Notes: generated by a model not told the origin, from the sequence alone. Positions 8,866 to 19,595 are shown, counted from the first letter of the stretch. The stretch is DNA of 45,551 nucleotides from Planctomycetaceae bacterium (GCA_020426505.1 JAGQPX010000142.1:1-45551), one strand, 5' to 3'. Made by a program: numbers and translations.

Positions 8866-8893
8866 AACATAGGTTGGCGAATTTGACAGTCAA
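8866..8893 (-). promoter_or_regulatory. Sigma70-like promoter for the candidate small RNA
   Basis: On the minus strand TTGACT (8888-8893) and TATGTT (8866-8871) are separated by 16 bases. It points left towards the hairpin terminator. No protein gene starts between them. Confidence 0.5.
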
Positions 8894-8992
8894 ACAAATT
8901 GGGCAGAGTTGCTGAAAACGGTTTGCTTCGGCCATGATTGACCGGCGAAATACGACCCGTTGCCCCTTTTCATGACGGATTGTGAGGATTGT

Positions 8993-10975
8993 ATGATGCG
9001 ATTATTCAGGCAGCGTCACTGGACCTTGTTCGTTTGTTGGTCAATTGGCTGGTCGACAACGCTCGCCTGGGGGCAGTCGACTCCACCGGACAAGGCGAAA
9101 GAGATCAAATCACGGCTCGATGACCTGGAAAGAGCGATCGACGCCATCCCTGAAGATGCTGGCGGAGGATACGGGCGAAACGACGTCGCCATTTGCGCGA
9201 AGGCGGCCGAGTGGATCCTCAGGCACGAGGAGTTCTACAAACCCGGTTACGTCGACGACACACTGTCGGTCCTCGCCCTCGGCGAGAAGCGGGCCGCTGA
9301 GCTCAAGGAGGCTGGTGACGCTGAACGACCGTCATGGATGAGCGGGAAAGGCACGGTCGTACTCGGGTATCGCTCTCAAGTGGATGGGTCTGTGCAGCCG
9401 TACGCAGTGTCGTTTCCCGAGGGTTTTGATGCGGACTCCGATCAGGTATGGCCGTTGACGATCAAGCTTCACGGCCGGCATCAGACGATGAACGAAGTCT
9501 ATTTTATTCAGCGGCACTCGACGCAGGTTCAGGAGCCCCCGTTCGGCTCGATCCAATTGGACGTCTTCGGCCGCACGAACAACGCCTATCGCTGGAGCGG
9601 AGAGACGGATGTCTTCGAGGCCTTGGATGACGTGAAGCAACGATTCCGGATTGATGACCGCCGCATCACATTGTGGGGCTTCTCGATGGGAGGTGCAGGG
9701 GCTTGGCATCTCGGGCTGCATTACCCGTCATTGTGGTCATCCGTTGGAGCCGGGGCCGGGTTTGTGGATTTCTACGATTACCAGAATCAAATATCACAAC
9801 TTCCATCGCATCAGCACCGGACCCTGCACATCTACGATGCGGTCGACTATGCACTCAATGCGGCCAATGTGCCGTTCATTACGTATGGCGGAGAGGTCGA
9901 CAAACAATTGGCCGCCAGCCTGCACATGAAACTGAGTGCGTTAAAGCTCAATGTGCCGCTGAGCATGCTGATCGGTGCTGGCATGGGGCACAAATTCGAC
10001 GACACGAGTACCGAGACATTTCAGACGTTCCTGGCAGAGAACGCTAAGTCCGGAAGACCGCTGACATCCGACCGGAAGCAGATCCGATTCGTCACCTACA
10101 CACCAAAGTACAACCGGTGCGATTGGCTGACCATCGAGGAACTGGACCAACTCTACGAGAAGGGGACGGTCGAAGGGGGCATCGACGAGGACGGGAGACT
10201 CAAGCTCTCGACAGCCAACGTCCTTGCACTGAGTCTCAATCGTGGGGTTGCCAATGAGGTCAGTCTTGATGAACAGGGGCCGTTCGGGTTGCAAGCAGCG
10301 TCGGGTGAGGAGACAGCCGCGACATTTGTCCGCGAATCCGGCCGTTGGCGTGACTTGGACGAGAACGAATCACGAGCCTTTCATAACTATTCAAAATCCC
10401 GCAAAAGGCACGATCTCCAAGGACCGATTGACGACGCCTTCATGCAACCGTTCGTTTGCGTGCGTGGAACTGGTGCTCCGTGGTCACAACCGCATCAGGA
10501 TTGGGCCGAATGGACGCTCGCGCGATTCGAACACGAGTTTGACAAATGGCTTCGCGGAAAAACCCCGGTCGTCGACGATGTCGCATTGACAGATGATCAG
10601 ATCGCGGAGCGAAATCTGATCCTGTTTGGTGACCCCGGCTCAAACTCGATCCTCGCTCGAATCGTCGACCGATTGCCAGTGACATGGACTCGCGAGGGCT
10701 TTAAGGTCAATGGAAAGACCTACGACCCGGCGACACATGGACTTGCTCTGATCTATCCGAACCCGTTGAACCCTGACCGGTACGTTGTCGTGAACTCTGG
10801 TCACACGATGCACGAGAGTGACTTTCGGGCGTCGAACGCATGGTTGTTCCCAAAACTCGGAGACATCGCCGTCATCCGCTTCAACCGGCAACAGGAGGGG
10901 AGCTATCAGGAAGAAACCTTGTGGGCAGAGCTGTTCGATAACGAATGGACACTGACCACGAATGAAGGTCCATAA
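8993..10975 (+). CDS. Secreted alpha/beta hydrolase (esterase/peptidase-like)
   Basis: Exported serine hydrolase of 660 residues. The start chosen is the ATG at 8993 after GAGG; a TTG at 8960 and an ATG at 8972 are also in frame but would add residues before the signal peptide (RHWTLFVCWSIGWSTTLAWG). After a helical N-terminal segment, residues about 120-340 form the hydrolase fold. They contain LTIKLHGRHQ, the nucleophile elbow G229-F-S231-M-G-G, a likely acid D303 (YGGEVDKQ) and H333 (GMGHKF). This resembles the poly(3-hydroxybutyrate) depolymerase / prolyl oligopeptidase-like families. The C-terminal 300 residues are not recognised. The substrate is unknown; a peptide or polyester is possible. 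Confidence 0.8.
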   Translation: MMRLFRQRHWTLFVCWSIGWSTTLAWGQSTPPDKAKEIKSRLDDLERAIDAIPEDAGGGYGRNDVAICAKAAEWILRHEEFYKPGYVDDTLSVLALGEKRAAELKEAGDAERPSWMSGKGTVVLGYRSQVDGSVQPYAVSFPEGFDADSDQVWPLTIKLHGRHQTMNEVYFIQRHSTQVQEPPFGSIQLDVFGRTNNAYRWSGETDVFEALDDVKQRFRIDDRRITLWGFSMGGAGAWHLGLHYPSLWSSVGAGAGFVDFYDYQNQISQLPSHQHRTLHIYDAVDYALNAANVPFITYGGEVDKQLAASLHMKLSALKLNVPLSMLIGAGMGHKFDDTSTETFQTFLAENAKSGRPLTSDRKQIRFVTYTPKYNRCDWLTIEELDQLYEKGTVEGGIDEDGRLKLSTANVLALSLNRGVANEVSLDEQGPFGLQAASGEETAATFVRESGRWRDLDENESRAFHNYSKSRKRHDLQGPIDDAFMQPFVCVRGTGAPWSQPHQDWAEWTLARFEHEFDKWLRGKTPVVDDVALTDDQIAERNLILFGDPGSNSILARIVDRLPVTWTREGFKVNGKTYDPATHGLALIYPNPLNPDRYVVVNSGHTMHESDFRASNAWLFPKLGDIAVIRFNRQQEGSYQEETLWAELFDNEWTLTTNEGP

Positions 10976-11008
10976 CGCAACGACCGACGCGTCGGGTCAA
11001 GGAAAAAA

Positions 11009-11046
11009 GAACAGGTGTCGCAGCTCGAAAGCCTCGACACCTGTTC
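11009..11046 (-). terminator. Terminator downstream of the Cys-rich gene
   Basis: 12-bp perfect stem, GAACAGGTGTCG (11009-11020) with CGACACCTGTTC (11035-11046). On the minus strand it is followed by TTTTTTCC, so it ends transcription from the Cys-rich gene. It also lies 33 bases after the hydrolase stop and may act weakly on the plus strand. Confidence 0.75.
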
Positions 11047-11077
11047 CTGATTTTCAGATCGCAGTTTTCGGCCTGCT

Positions 11078-11155
11078 GTGAACTTGAGTCCTGGGGAGAA
11101 AGATCTCCCCAGGGTCGTGTTCACGATGTCAGAGTTGGGATGTCCAATCCGACAT
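11078..11155 (-). other. Structured 3' untranslated region of the Cys-rich gene
   Basis: Between the Cys-rich stop and its terminator lie a perfect 10-bp hairpin (CCTGGGGAGA 11090-11099, TCTCCCCAGG 11104-11113) framed by an outer GTGAAC/GTTCAC pair (11078-11083, 11119-11124), and a second stem GATGTC/GACATC (about 11125-11155). These may stabilise the mRNA. Confidence 0.45.
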
Positions 11156-11182
11156 CAGGCGTTCTTCCCTGCTCTGATCGAC

Positions 11183-11686
11183 TCAGTAGGTGCAACCGTT
11201 GCCACAAGGAGCAGCACAGGTCGGAGCACAGCAGTCGGTCGGGCAGCAGCAGCTCGGAGCCGGAGCACAGCAGGTGTGCTTGCAGCACCGACGGTTGCGC
11301 CACTTGCAGCGAAGACGGGCCAGGAGGCCGATTCGCTTGTGACCACAGCACACGGGGGCACAGTGGTGTCCACAGCCGCTGTCGCAGCAAACGGGAGCGG
11401 CACAGCTGCACGGATCATTGCAGCAGTCACCACAGCCGTTGTCGCAGCAAACGGGAGCTGCACAGCAGGGGTCCTCGCAGCAGCCATTGTCGCAGCAAGC
11501 CGCAGCTGGGGCACAGCAGGTCGGCTCACAGCAGGGATCGGCACAGCAATCGGACGGGCAGCAGCAGCTCGGTGCAGGAGCGCAGCAGCCATAGTCCTTC
11601 TTGCAGTGACCGCCAAACAGACCTGCGTCAGCGACATTCACGCTGGCACAGATCACCATCGCAGCAGTCAAAGTCGTCCACTTCAT
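11183..11686 (-). CDS. Secreted cysteine-rich protein, probable cell-wall component
   Basis: 167 residues; the ATG at 11686 follows GAGGAG by eight bases. A signal peptide (MKWTTLTAAMVICASVNVADA) precedes a mature part of about 145 residues containing 44 cysteines, mostly CC and CCC, separated by short Pro/Ala/Asp/Gly spacers. The block CCAPAPSCCCPSDCC near the N-terminus recurs almost identically near the C-terminus. Between them sits a basic island (GHKRIGLLARLRCKWRNRRC). Planctomycete walls are known to be rich in cystine and proline, so disulfide cross-linking in the wall is a reasonable inference; metal binding is the alternative. The longer frame to 12043 has no start signal and only random-looking sequence. 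Confidence 0.85.
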   Translation of the reverse strand: MKWTTLTAAMVICASVNVADAGLFGGHCKKDYGCCAPAPSCCCPSDCCADPCCEPTCCAPAAACCDNGCCEDPCCAAPVCCDNGCGDCCNDPCSCAAPVCCDSGCGHHCAPVCCGHKRIGLLARLRCKWRNRRCCKHTCCAPAPSCCCPTDCCAPTCAAPCGNGCTY

Positions 11687-12061
11687 CTTGAAATCTCCTC
11701 GACTTTCCGGGTTGAGTTTGTGAGGGGCGTCTTGGCCGGGTTGATCGAAGTCCTCAGACTTTCTGATCGAGACCAACCTTCGGATGCCACTCACACGACG
11801 ATTGGGTCCACCTGGACTCTTGTTTCGTCCAGTTCCCATGAATCTCTCGCCGTCGAAGCGCAGATTTCGCGACAACCACAGCACATGCGAGTCAGTCCGC
11901 TCGGTTGTACCGATTTTGACTCTCGCCGCTTGCGGACTCTGACACCTGTGCCGAACGTGCCCGTCAGCAGAGTCGGTCAAACCACGGTGGGAGATCGCTC
12001 GACGCAACGATACGATAGCCGCAGAATCATCCACCCGTGTCAAACCTTGACGGTTGTATCA
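11687..12061. other. Divergent intergenic region
   Basis: 375 bases between the Cys-rich gene (minus) and the membrane protein gene (plus). It must hold both promoters, but I see no strong -35/-10 pair, hairpin or repeat. Confidence 0.5.
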
Positions 12062-12946
12062 ATGGATCACGCTCCAACAACCGCCGCCGCATTTGTGATC
12101 ATCGTCGCCACAGGAGTCGTTGCCCGGGCAGTGACAGCGATGAGATCCACAACGCTGACCACCGCATGGGTCTGGAGCATGGCATCGGTCGTGTACTGGC
12201 TGATCACGCTTTGCTGGCCGGTGATTTCTCCCGGGACAAAGGAGGGAGTCGATGACCTGATGTGGTATTCCGTTGCATTGCTGAGTCTGTGCCCCCCCAT
12301 TGCCGTCCTCGGGGCACGCCGACCGGGAGCAGCCGCCTGGACGTGGTTCGTGATCCTGCCCATGTTGGCCGTCCTCGGCTGGCCCATGCTGACGGTGTTG
12401 GGAAGTGACCTCCAACCCGGCAGCTTTCAACTGGAACTCCCTCAGTTGATCGGATTCACGCTCGTGCTCGTCATGGGAACGGGGAATTACGTGGGGACGC
12501 GGTACTGGATTTCAGCCTGTCTGTATGCGGTGGCTCTTTGCCTGATCGTCGCTCCACTTTCGACCGTCACTCCGGCCAGCCTCACGCCTGGATTCGCTCG
12601 GACTCTCGGTAGCTTGGCGATGGGAGCGGCCGTGATCGTTCCTTCGCTCCTCCCGCGTCGATCCGAAGCTCGTGATCCTCTCGATCGGATCTGGTACGAT
12701 TTCCGTAATCTGTTCGGCCTTGTCTGGAGCCGACGCCTGCAGGAGCGGATCAACGGCGTCGCTCAACAGCGGGAGGTTCCGGTGGAGATGACGCCACTCG
12801 GAATCCTCTGGAAGGAATCGCTGTCCGAGACATCTCGCAAGGAGGCGAAAGATAAGCTCGAACAGGTACTCCGTTGGCACCTGCGGCGGTTCGTCGACGC
12901 TGAATGGATTGATGCACGAATGCCTCCTCCGTCGTCGCCCGACTGA
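12062..12946 (+). CDS. Polytopic membrane protein of unknown function
   Basis: 294 residues from the ATG at 12062. About seven hydrophobic segments lie in the first 215 residues (AAAFVIIVATGVVARAV, AWVWSMASVVYWLITLCWPV, MWYSVALLSLCPPIAVLGA and others). A hydrophilic tail of about 80 residues follows, probably cytoplasmic (DPLDRIWYDFRNLFGLVWSR..., ending in Pro/Ser). The reading frame is open far upstream, across the antisense of the Cys-rich gene, but that part is a shadow. The tail's RIWYDFRNLFGLVW motif may be useful for family searches. No enzyme motif is seen. Confidence 0.8.
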   Translation: MDHAPTTAAAFVIIVATGVVARAVTAMRSTTLTTAWVWSMASVVYWLITLCWPVISPGTKEGVDDLMWYSVALLSLCPPIAVLGARRPGAAAWTWFVILPMLAVLGWPMLTVLGSDLQPGSFQLELPQLIGFTLVLVMGTGNYVGTRYWISACLYAVALCLIVAPLSTVTPASLTPGFARTLGSLAMGAAVIVPSLLPRRSEARDPLDRIWYDFRNLFGLVWSRRLQERINGVAQQREVPVEMTPLGILWKESLSETSRKEAKDKLEQVLRWHLRRFVDAEWIDARMPPPSSPD

Positions 12947-12967
12947 GAGGAATTTCTCATTGACTTG

Positions 12968-13891
12968 TCACTCGATCCACTCGACTTTCGCTCGGGACCG
13001 TAACTCCGCGACTTGCTGATCCCACATCCTCTGCGAAATCCGCTCAAAAACCGCAGGACGCACATCTTCCAGGCTCAACTGTCCCGGTTGCTCATCGGTC
13101 ACCTCGATCAGATGCACGCCTGCTGCCGTGCGAACCACGGGGCTCAGTTCGCCCGTCTTGAGAGCAAACGCCACATCCGCGAATGGCGCCGACATGATCC
13201 CTCTAAACGGGAAAAATCCGACATCTCCCCCGGCATCAGCACTCGGTCCCTCAGAAAACTGCTTTGCCGCATCTGCGAACGTCGTCTCATCGGAGGCAAT
13301 TTGTTCGCGAACCTTCTCGATTCGATGTTCGGCGTCGATCCACGCTTCCTCAGCTGCGTCTGGCGCCACTTTGATCACAATGTGCCTTGCCTGCAGTTTG
13401 GTCCCGTCTAACTCTCGTCGATGAGCCTCGTACTCTTCACGGAGTTTTTGATCCGGCACAACGGTGGACATGTATGCCTTCCAGGCGAGGGGCAGGCTCA
13501 GTGTCTCTCGCAGCAATGTCTCGTTGATTCCCAATTCCTCAAGGAATTGGTTCGGTTCCTTGCCAAGACGCTGAAGCAATGAATAGATCTGCTCGACCTG
13601 GGCGTCAAGGGCCGACGCGCTCGCTTTGACGCGCCGACTCGCCAGGAAGTCGGCCATCAACCGCTCTTCAACGAGTCGCTCCAGCAATCGCCGCTGGATT
13701 CCCGGTCGCTGCGACTCTTCAATCCCCCGGACCAGACATGCCAGGTCGAAATCCGTTCGTGTAATGACATAGCGATTCACGCGAACGAGCGGTTCCGCAC
13801 CAGTGGCGTTTTCGTTCGCTGAAGCCAGTGGACATGCCCACGCAGACACAAGCATGAATGCCATTCCGCAATGCGTCATCCTGCGTCGCAC
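12968..13891 (-). CDS. Periplasmic parvulin-type peptidyl-prolyl isomerase (SurA/PpiC-like)
   Basis: Predicted to assist folding of exported proteins by cis-trans isomerisation at proline. 307 residues from a GTG at 13891, chosen because GGAGG lies seven bases upstream; a TTG at 13912 is also in frame. Signal peptide to about ...PLASA (residue 25). A SurA-type N-terminal helical domain (about 35-160) is followed by one PpiC domain (about 167-266), with LQARHIVIKV, FADAAKQFSEGPSADAGGDVG, FADVAFALKTGELSPVV and GVHLIEV. The final helix returns to the N-terminal domain in such proteins. Only one PPIase domain is present, as in PrsA or short SurA homologues. Confidence 0.88.
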   Translation of the reverse strand: MRRRMTHCGMAFMLVSAWACPLASANENATGAEPLVRVNRYVITRTDFDLACLVRGIEESQRPGIQRRLLERLVEERLMADFLASRRVKASASALDAQVEQIYSLLQRLGKEPNQFLEELGINETLLRETLSLPLAWKAYMSTVVPDQKLREEYEAHRRELDGTKLQARHIVIKVAPDAAEEAWIDAEHRIEKVREQIASDETTFADAAKQFSEGPSADAGGDVGFFPFRGIMSAPFADVAFALKTGELSPVVRTAAGVHLIEVTDEQPGQLSLEDVRPAVFERISQRMWDQQVAELRSRAKVEWIE

Positions 13892-13990
13892 CTTGTCTCC
13901 TCCCTGGATCAAACATCATCGCCTGCTCGTCAGCAGATTAAGCACTGACTGCTCGTCGCGTCCAGCACAAAGCGGCGTCGCTTGGCTGAA

Positions 13991-14356
13991 TCAACCTGCG
14001 ACAGAAACGGCAGCCTCGATCAGACTGGACTCTTCGATCGTTGCGAGGGCGTCCAGTTCATCAGTTTCTCGACGCAAATCTGACCATCCGGTGCAGCTGT
14101 CAACGTGTCGCGCCAGTCGCTCCTCGACGAGCATCTGCTCGATTGCTTCCGCCTGTCGTCGACGACGTTCCCGCACGTGATCGAGTGCCAGAAATGCCAG
14201 AATGCCCAGAAATCCGGCCGAATACATGTAGATCCGCATTTCACTGCCGAACTTGTCACTTGTCGCAAAGCCGAGCAGAAATCCGCTGAGGATCAGGATC
14301 GTGCAGACACTCAGCAACGGTCGTTCGGAGGGGTCGCGATATCGTTTAAGGCTCAT
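13991..14356 (-). CDS. Small membrane protein of unknown function
   Basis: 121 residues; AGGTGG precedes the ATG at 14356. Two hydrophobic helices (about 15-32 and 43-60) are followed by a very basic stretch (HVRERRRRQAEAIEQ) and an acidic helical tail. It lies 99 bases upstream of the parvulin gene on the same strand and may share its transcript. No family is recognised. Confidence 0.65.
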   Translation of the reverse strand: MSLKRYRDPSERPLLSVCTILILSGFLLGFATSDKFGSEMRIYMYSAGFLGILAFLALDHVRERRRRQAEAIEQMLVEERLARHVDSCTGWSDLRRETDELDALATIEESSLIEAAVSVAG

Positions 14357-14618
14357 GAATCCACCTGGAAAATGACGGTCGAAAGTCGGTCGAACGGATG
14401 TTGTCGAACACCCCGGTCTCGGCAGACCCTCGTGACCTCAAAAAACCTAGGTCGCTGCGATTGGCTGTCAAACGCAATCCGGCACTTGAGACGTTTCAAG
14501 TTGTTTGTATGCGGTCGCTCTGTGGTGGCTGTACCGGTTATCCTGCATCGCCTACGCTCAACTGTGGGTCGATGCCTTTCGACATCCGCGAGTCGCCTTA
14601 CTCCTTTCCCTGTCTCCC

Positions 14619-16274
<1,656 letters not shown>

Positions 16275-16349
16275 GGTTTTTCGCTTAAACGTCCGTCCAT
16301 CGCTTGCGGCTTAGCACAACCCGAAACCATTGAAGACCAAACCGCACCC

Positions 16350-17240
16350 ATGTCTCACCCGCCCCCCGGCACCCCACCGCCACGTGACGCAACCGCGAAA
16401 TCCTTCACCCGCCTGGTCGAGGTCATCGCCAAACTCCGTTCTCCCGATGGCTGCCCCTGGGACCGCGAGCAGACCCTCACAACCATCAAACCCTACACGC
16501 TCGAAGAGACCTACGAACTCCTCGAAGCGATCGACTCAGATGACAACAATGCCATCTCAGAAGAACTGGGGGACCTCCTCTTACAGGTCGTACTCGACGC
16601 TCAGATCGCAGCGGACGAGGGTCGCTTCGGGCTGATCGAGGTCATCGACCGCATCACCGACAAGATGATCCGTCGTCATCCGCACGTGTTCGGCGACGCC
16701 CACGCGGAGACAGCTTCCGACGTTCACACACATTGGGATTCTGCCAAGTCGAAAGAGAAGGAGCGTGAGTCAGTCCTCGATGGCATCCCACGTGAACTCC
16801 CCGCTCTGGCCCGAGCCGCAAGGCTCACCAAGCGAGCAGCCCGTGTCGGGTACGACTTCCCCCACCGGCTGATGCTGTTCGACAAGCTGCAGGAGGAACT
16901 CGCCGAACTCCATCACGAGTTGTCCCCCGAGGCCCCGCTGCCCATTGTGCCCGCGTCCGTCGAGGGTGACCGCGTCAACGACGAATCGATCGACGACCCT
17001 GCACGGCAAGACCGCATCGAGGACGAACTTGGCGACGTCCTGTTCGTGATGGCCAACATTGCCCGTCGCTGGGGCATCAACCCCGAAGAGGCACTCCGCC
17101 GCAGCAACCGCAAATTCTCCGAACGGTTTCAAGCCATCGAACGCGGACTCGCCGCCGAAGGCAAGCATATTCAAGATGCAACTCTCGTCGAGATGGAAGA
17201 GCATTACCAACAAGCCAAACGACACGAAGCGAGCCAGTAA
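16350..17240 (+). CDS. mazG: Nucleoside triphosphate pyrophosphohydrolase MazG
   Basis: House-cleaning enzyme that hydrolyses (d)NTPs to the monophosphate and pyrophosphate. 296 residues with the two MazG domains typical of the long form. The first has CPWDREQT (35-42), LEETYELLEAI with E52/E53/E56, and EELGDLL (71-77). The second has LQEELAELHHEL and EDELGDVLFVMANIARR. A Pro-rich N-terminal tail of about 18 residues is extra. The next gene begins three bases after the stop, suggesting co-transcription. Confidence 0.93.
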   Translation: MSHPPPGTPPPRDATAKSFTRLVEVIAKLRSPDGCPWDREQTLTTIKPYTLEETYELLEAIDSDDNNAISEELGDLLLQVVLDAQIAADEGRFGLIEVIDRITDKMIRRHPHVFGDAHAETASDVHTHWDSAKSKEKERESVLDGIPRELPALARAARLTKRAARVGYDFPHRLMLFDKLQEELAELHHELSPEAPLPIVPASVEGDRVNDESIDDPARQDRIEDELGDVLFVMANIARRWGINPEEALRRSNRKFSERFQAIERGLAAEGKHIQDATLVEMEEHYQQAKRHEASQ

Positions 17241-17243
17241 CCG

Positions 17244-18626
17244 ATGAAGCAAAAGCTGAACACAACGACACCACGGATACTCGCCACGACTCTTGCCGCC
17301 CTCTGCTGCACGTCACCGGCTCTGTCGAGTGACGCAGACAGCAAGTCGTCAGCAGAGTTGATCGCCGAGGTCGAGTCTGGGCAGCGAGAGACGGCTCACG
17401 CCGACTGGTGGGGCTTCGATGAGACAGACGCCACTGAGGCGATTCAGCAGGCGGTCGACTCTGGTGCGAAGAAGGTTGTGATTCCGTTTGTTGGTCAACC
17501 GTGGATCATTCGTCCGGTGACGCTGCGAGGCGACCTCGAATTGTTCTTCGAGCCGGGCATTCTCGTGCTGGCGAAGCAGGGTGAATTCCAGGGCGGGGGC
17601 GATTCCCTCTTCGCCGTGCAGGATACGTCCAACATCGTCATTCGTGGGTACGGCGCCGTGCTACGGATGCGGAAGGCCGACTATCAGCAGCCGCCTTACC
17701 AGAGAGCCGAATGGCGAATGGGACTCAGGGTCATGGGCTGTCAAAACGTCACCGTCGAAGGACTGCGGATCGAAAGCTCGGGTGGCGATGGCATCTACAT
17801 CGGATCATCGGGCAAGAACCGCTGGTGCGAAGACGTCACCATCCGCGACTGTGTCTGCTTCGACAATCACAGGCAAGGAATGAGTGTGATCAGTGCCCAG
17901 AATCTTTTGGTCGAGAACTGCCAATTCACCGGCACGTCTGGCACACCACCCGAAGCCGGAATCGACTTTGAGGCGGACAGCGAGGACGAACGGTTCGTCA
18001 ACTGCGTCGTTCGTAACTGCACGTTCGAGTCCAATTCGGGTCATGCCATTCTGATTTACCTCAAGCCGATGACCAGCAACAGCGAACCGGTCTCGATCCG
18101 CGTCGAGAACTGTCACAGCCGCATGGGCACGCCCGGCATGACTCCCGCCGATTTCGAGAACCGAGAAACATCGGGTTGGTCCGGCATGTCGGTCGGTGCC
18201 ATCGGCGACGACGGACCTGACGGCCTCATCGAGTTCCTCGACTGCACGACGCAGAACAGTGGCAAAGAAGGCGTCAAGGTGTTCGACAAGTCGGCTGATC
18301 GCGTGAAGGTACGCTTCGTCCGCTGCAAGTGGTCGAATCCCTGGGTCTCACGACACCGCAGTGACAGCTCGCCGCGCGTGCCCGTGTTAATCCAACTCCG
18401 CCGTCCGGAAATCACCAGACGACCCGGCGGCATCGAGTTCATCGACTGTCACGTCTTCGACGACCGCTTCGCCCCCGTGGTCGAATACACTCAAAACGAC
18501 AGTCACCTCGGCCTGTTCGACGTCACCGGAAACCTCACCGTCCACAGCCCTCACCAACCGCGACTCAAACTGGGACCGGACACGACAAACGTCGACCTGA
18601 AGATCATTGCGGCATCAAAAGAATGA
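17244..18626 (+). CDS. Secreted right-handed beta-helix protein
   Basis: 460 residues with a signal peptide (LATTLAALCCTSPALS). Sequences such as VTVEGLRIESSGGDGIYIGSSG, VTIRDCVCFDNHRQGMSVI and NLLVENCQFTG repeat the pectate-lyase-like parallel beta-helix pattern across about 60-400. Such folds bind or cleave polysaccharides, but no catalytic signature is clear. It starts three bases after the mazG stop. Its 3' end faces a second beta-helix gene only three bases away. Confidence 0.82.
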   Translation: MKQKLNTTTPRILATTLAALCCTSPALSSDADSKSSAELIAEVESGQRETAHADWWGFDETDATEAIQQAVDSGAKKVVIPFVGQPWIIRPVTLRGDLELFFEPGILVLAKQGEFQGGGDSLFAVQDTSNIVIRGYGAVLRMRKADYQQPPYQRAEWRMGLRVMGCQNVTVEGLRIESSGGDGIYIGSSGKNRWCEDVTIRDCVCFDNHRQGMSVISAQNLLVENCQFTGTSGTPPEAGIDFEADSEDERFVNCVVRNCTFESNSGHAILIYLKPMTSNSEPVSIRVENCHSRMGTPGMTPADFENRETSGWSGMSVGAIGDDGPDGLIEFLDCTTQNSGKEGVKVFDKSADRVKVRFVRCKWSNPWVSRHRSDSSPRVPVLIQLRRPEITRRPGGIEFIDCHVFDDRFAPVVEYTQNDSHLGLFDVTGNLTVHSPHQPRLKLGPDTTNVDLKIIAASKE

Positions 18627-18629
18627 CAG

Positions 18630-19595
18630 CTACTCCGGTGAACGAGTCAGGCATTCGTGAATGGTCGCATCATCGTGGACAACGTTCTGATCGAGTCGTG
18701 ATGCAGGCTTGCCTCGGATGGGAACAACGTCAGCGCCCGCGAACATGTTGTCTGTCACTTCACCGTCGGTGCCGGGAGTGAAGGCCAGCGGGACAGTGAA
18801 ACCGGAAATCCGGTTATTCCTCACGGTAAGGTGCGTGTCCTTGTTCGGGCCGCCGTTGACCCAGACGGCGAATGTGCGTTCTCTTTGTTCGTCGACGGGG
18901 AACAGATCATCCGCGTCGGTCGTGCGTTCGATGATCGTGTTTCCCTCCATGTGACTGCCGCGTGCTGCGTCGAAGTGCACGCCGACAATCTCGCCGCGTC
19001 CGTCGTCAAAGCGTTTGAGGTGCAGATCGTTGATGCAACAATTACGCAGCACGCTCCCTTCGCCGATCAGTCGCACGCCATGCGGGATCGTATGTCTCTC
19101 AAGCGTCGAACCGCCTGTTGAGTTGACGTGACACGCTTCAATCGTCGAAGCCGAACCGACCAGACGGATGCCGAAGTAGGTGTTCGCATCAAGCGCCACA
19201 CCGTCAATCACATGCCCCGTCGAACGTGAGTCGACACGGTCAGGCGAGTTGATGTCGATCCCGAAGTAGAAGCCACGGATGGTTCCGTTGGAGATGCTGA
19301 TCCGTTTTCGATCATTCGTCCGCACACCGATGGCTGTGGTGTCGGTCGCTGCTGATCCAAGCAGCGAATTCCCACCAAGGTCGAGTGTCACATCGTCCGC
19401 CTCGATCGTGACCGCGGCGCCCGACTTGCGTGGAAACGAAAGATCAGCATCGAGACGATACGTCCCCGATGCCGTGATCACTGCAGGCAATTCCGTCAGC
19501 ACGGTCACGCCGTCATCCGCGTAGCTTGAGGTAGGGCAAACCACGATGAACAGAACGACTGACCAGCAGAGATTCTTTAACCCATCGACATTCAT
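18630..19595 (-). CDS. Secreted beta-helix protein, second
   Basis: 321 residues from the ATG at 19595, which begins a signal peptide (NLCWSVVLFIVVCPTSSYA). The frame stays open to 19757, but that extension runs through inverted repeats and has no export signal. The body shows short beta-helix turns (ISISNGTIRGFYFGIDI, HVIDGVALDANTYFGIRLVG, NTIIERTTD, LTVRNNRISGF). It is close in type to the periplasmic copper-binding NosD / carbohydrate-binding sugar hydrolase repeat proteins. No catalytic site is assigned. The sequence is quite different from the convergent beta-helix protein, so this is not a recent tandem duplication. Confidence 0.72.
   Translation of the reverse strand: MNVDGLKNLCWSVVLFIVVCPTSSYADDGVTVLTELPAVITASGTYRLDADLSFPRKSGAAVTIEADDVTLDLGGNSLLGSAATDTTAIGVRTNDRKRISISNGTIRGFYFGIDINSPDRVDSRSTGHVIDGVALDANTYFGIRLVGSASTIEACHVNSTGGSTLERHTIPHGVRLIGEGSVLRNCCINDLHLKRFDDGRGEIVGVHFDAARGSHMEGNTIIERTTDADDLFPVDEQRERTFAVWVNGGPNKDTHLTVRNNRISGFTVPLAFTPGTDGEVTDNMFAGADVVPIRGKPASRLDQNVVHDDATIHECLTRSPE

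Noticed and set aside
8717..8935. 72-codon minus-strand ORF in the divergent gap
   Set aside because: Its start lies upstream of the predicted promoter start, it has no ribosome site, and its stop falls in the terminator hairpin; better explained as a small RNA region.
11090..11113. Perfect hairpin considered as the terminator of the Cys-rich gene
   Set aside because: No T-run follows it on either strand; the hairpin at 11009-11046 with TTTTTT is the better terminator.
11078..12061. Long plus-strand frame (starting at 11078) joined to the membrane protein gene
   Set aside because: The first 328 codons are the antisense of the Cys-rich gene and its leader, with Ala/Thr/Ser-rich shadow composition; the real start is the ATG at 12062.
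17244..19595. The two convergent beta-helix genes as a recent duplication
   Set aside because: Beyond the general repeat pattern the sequences show no close similarity in order or length.
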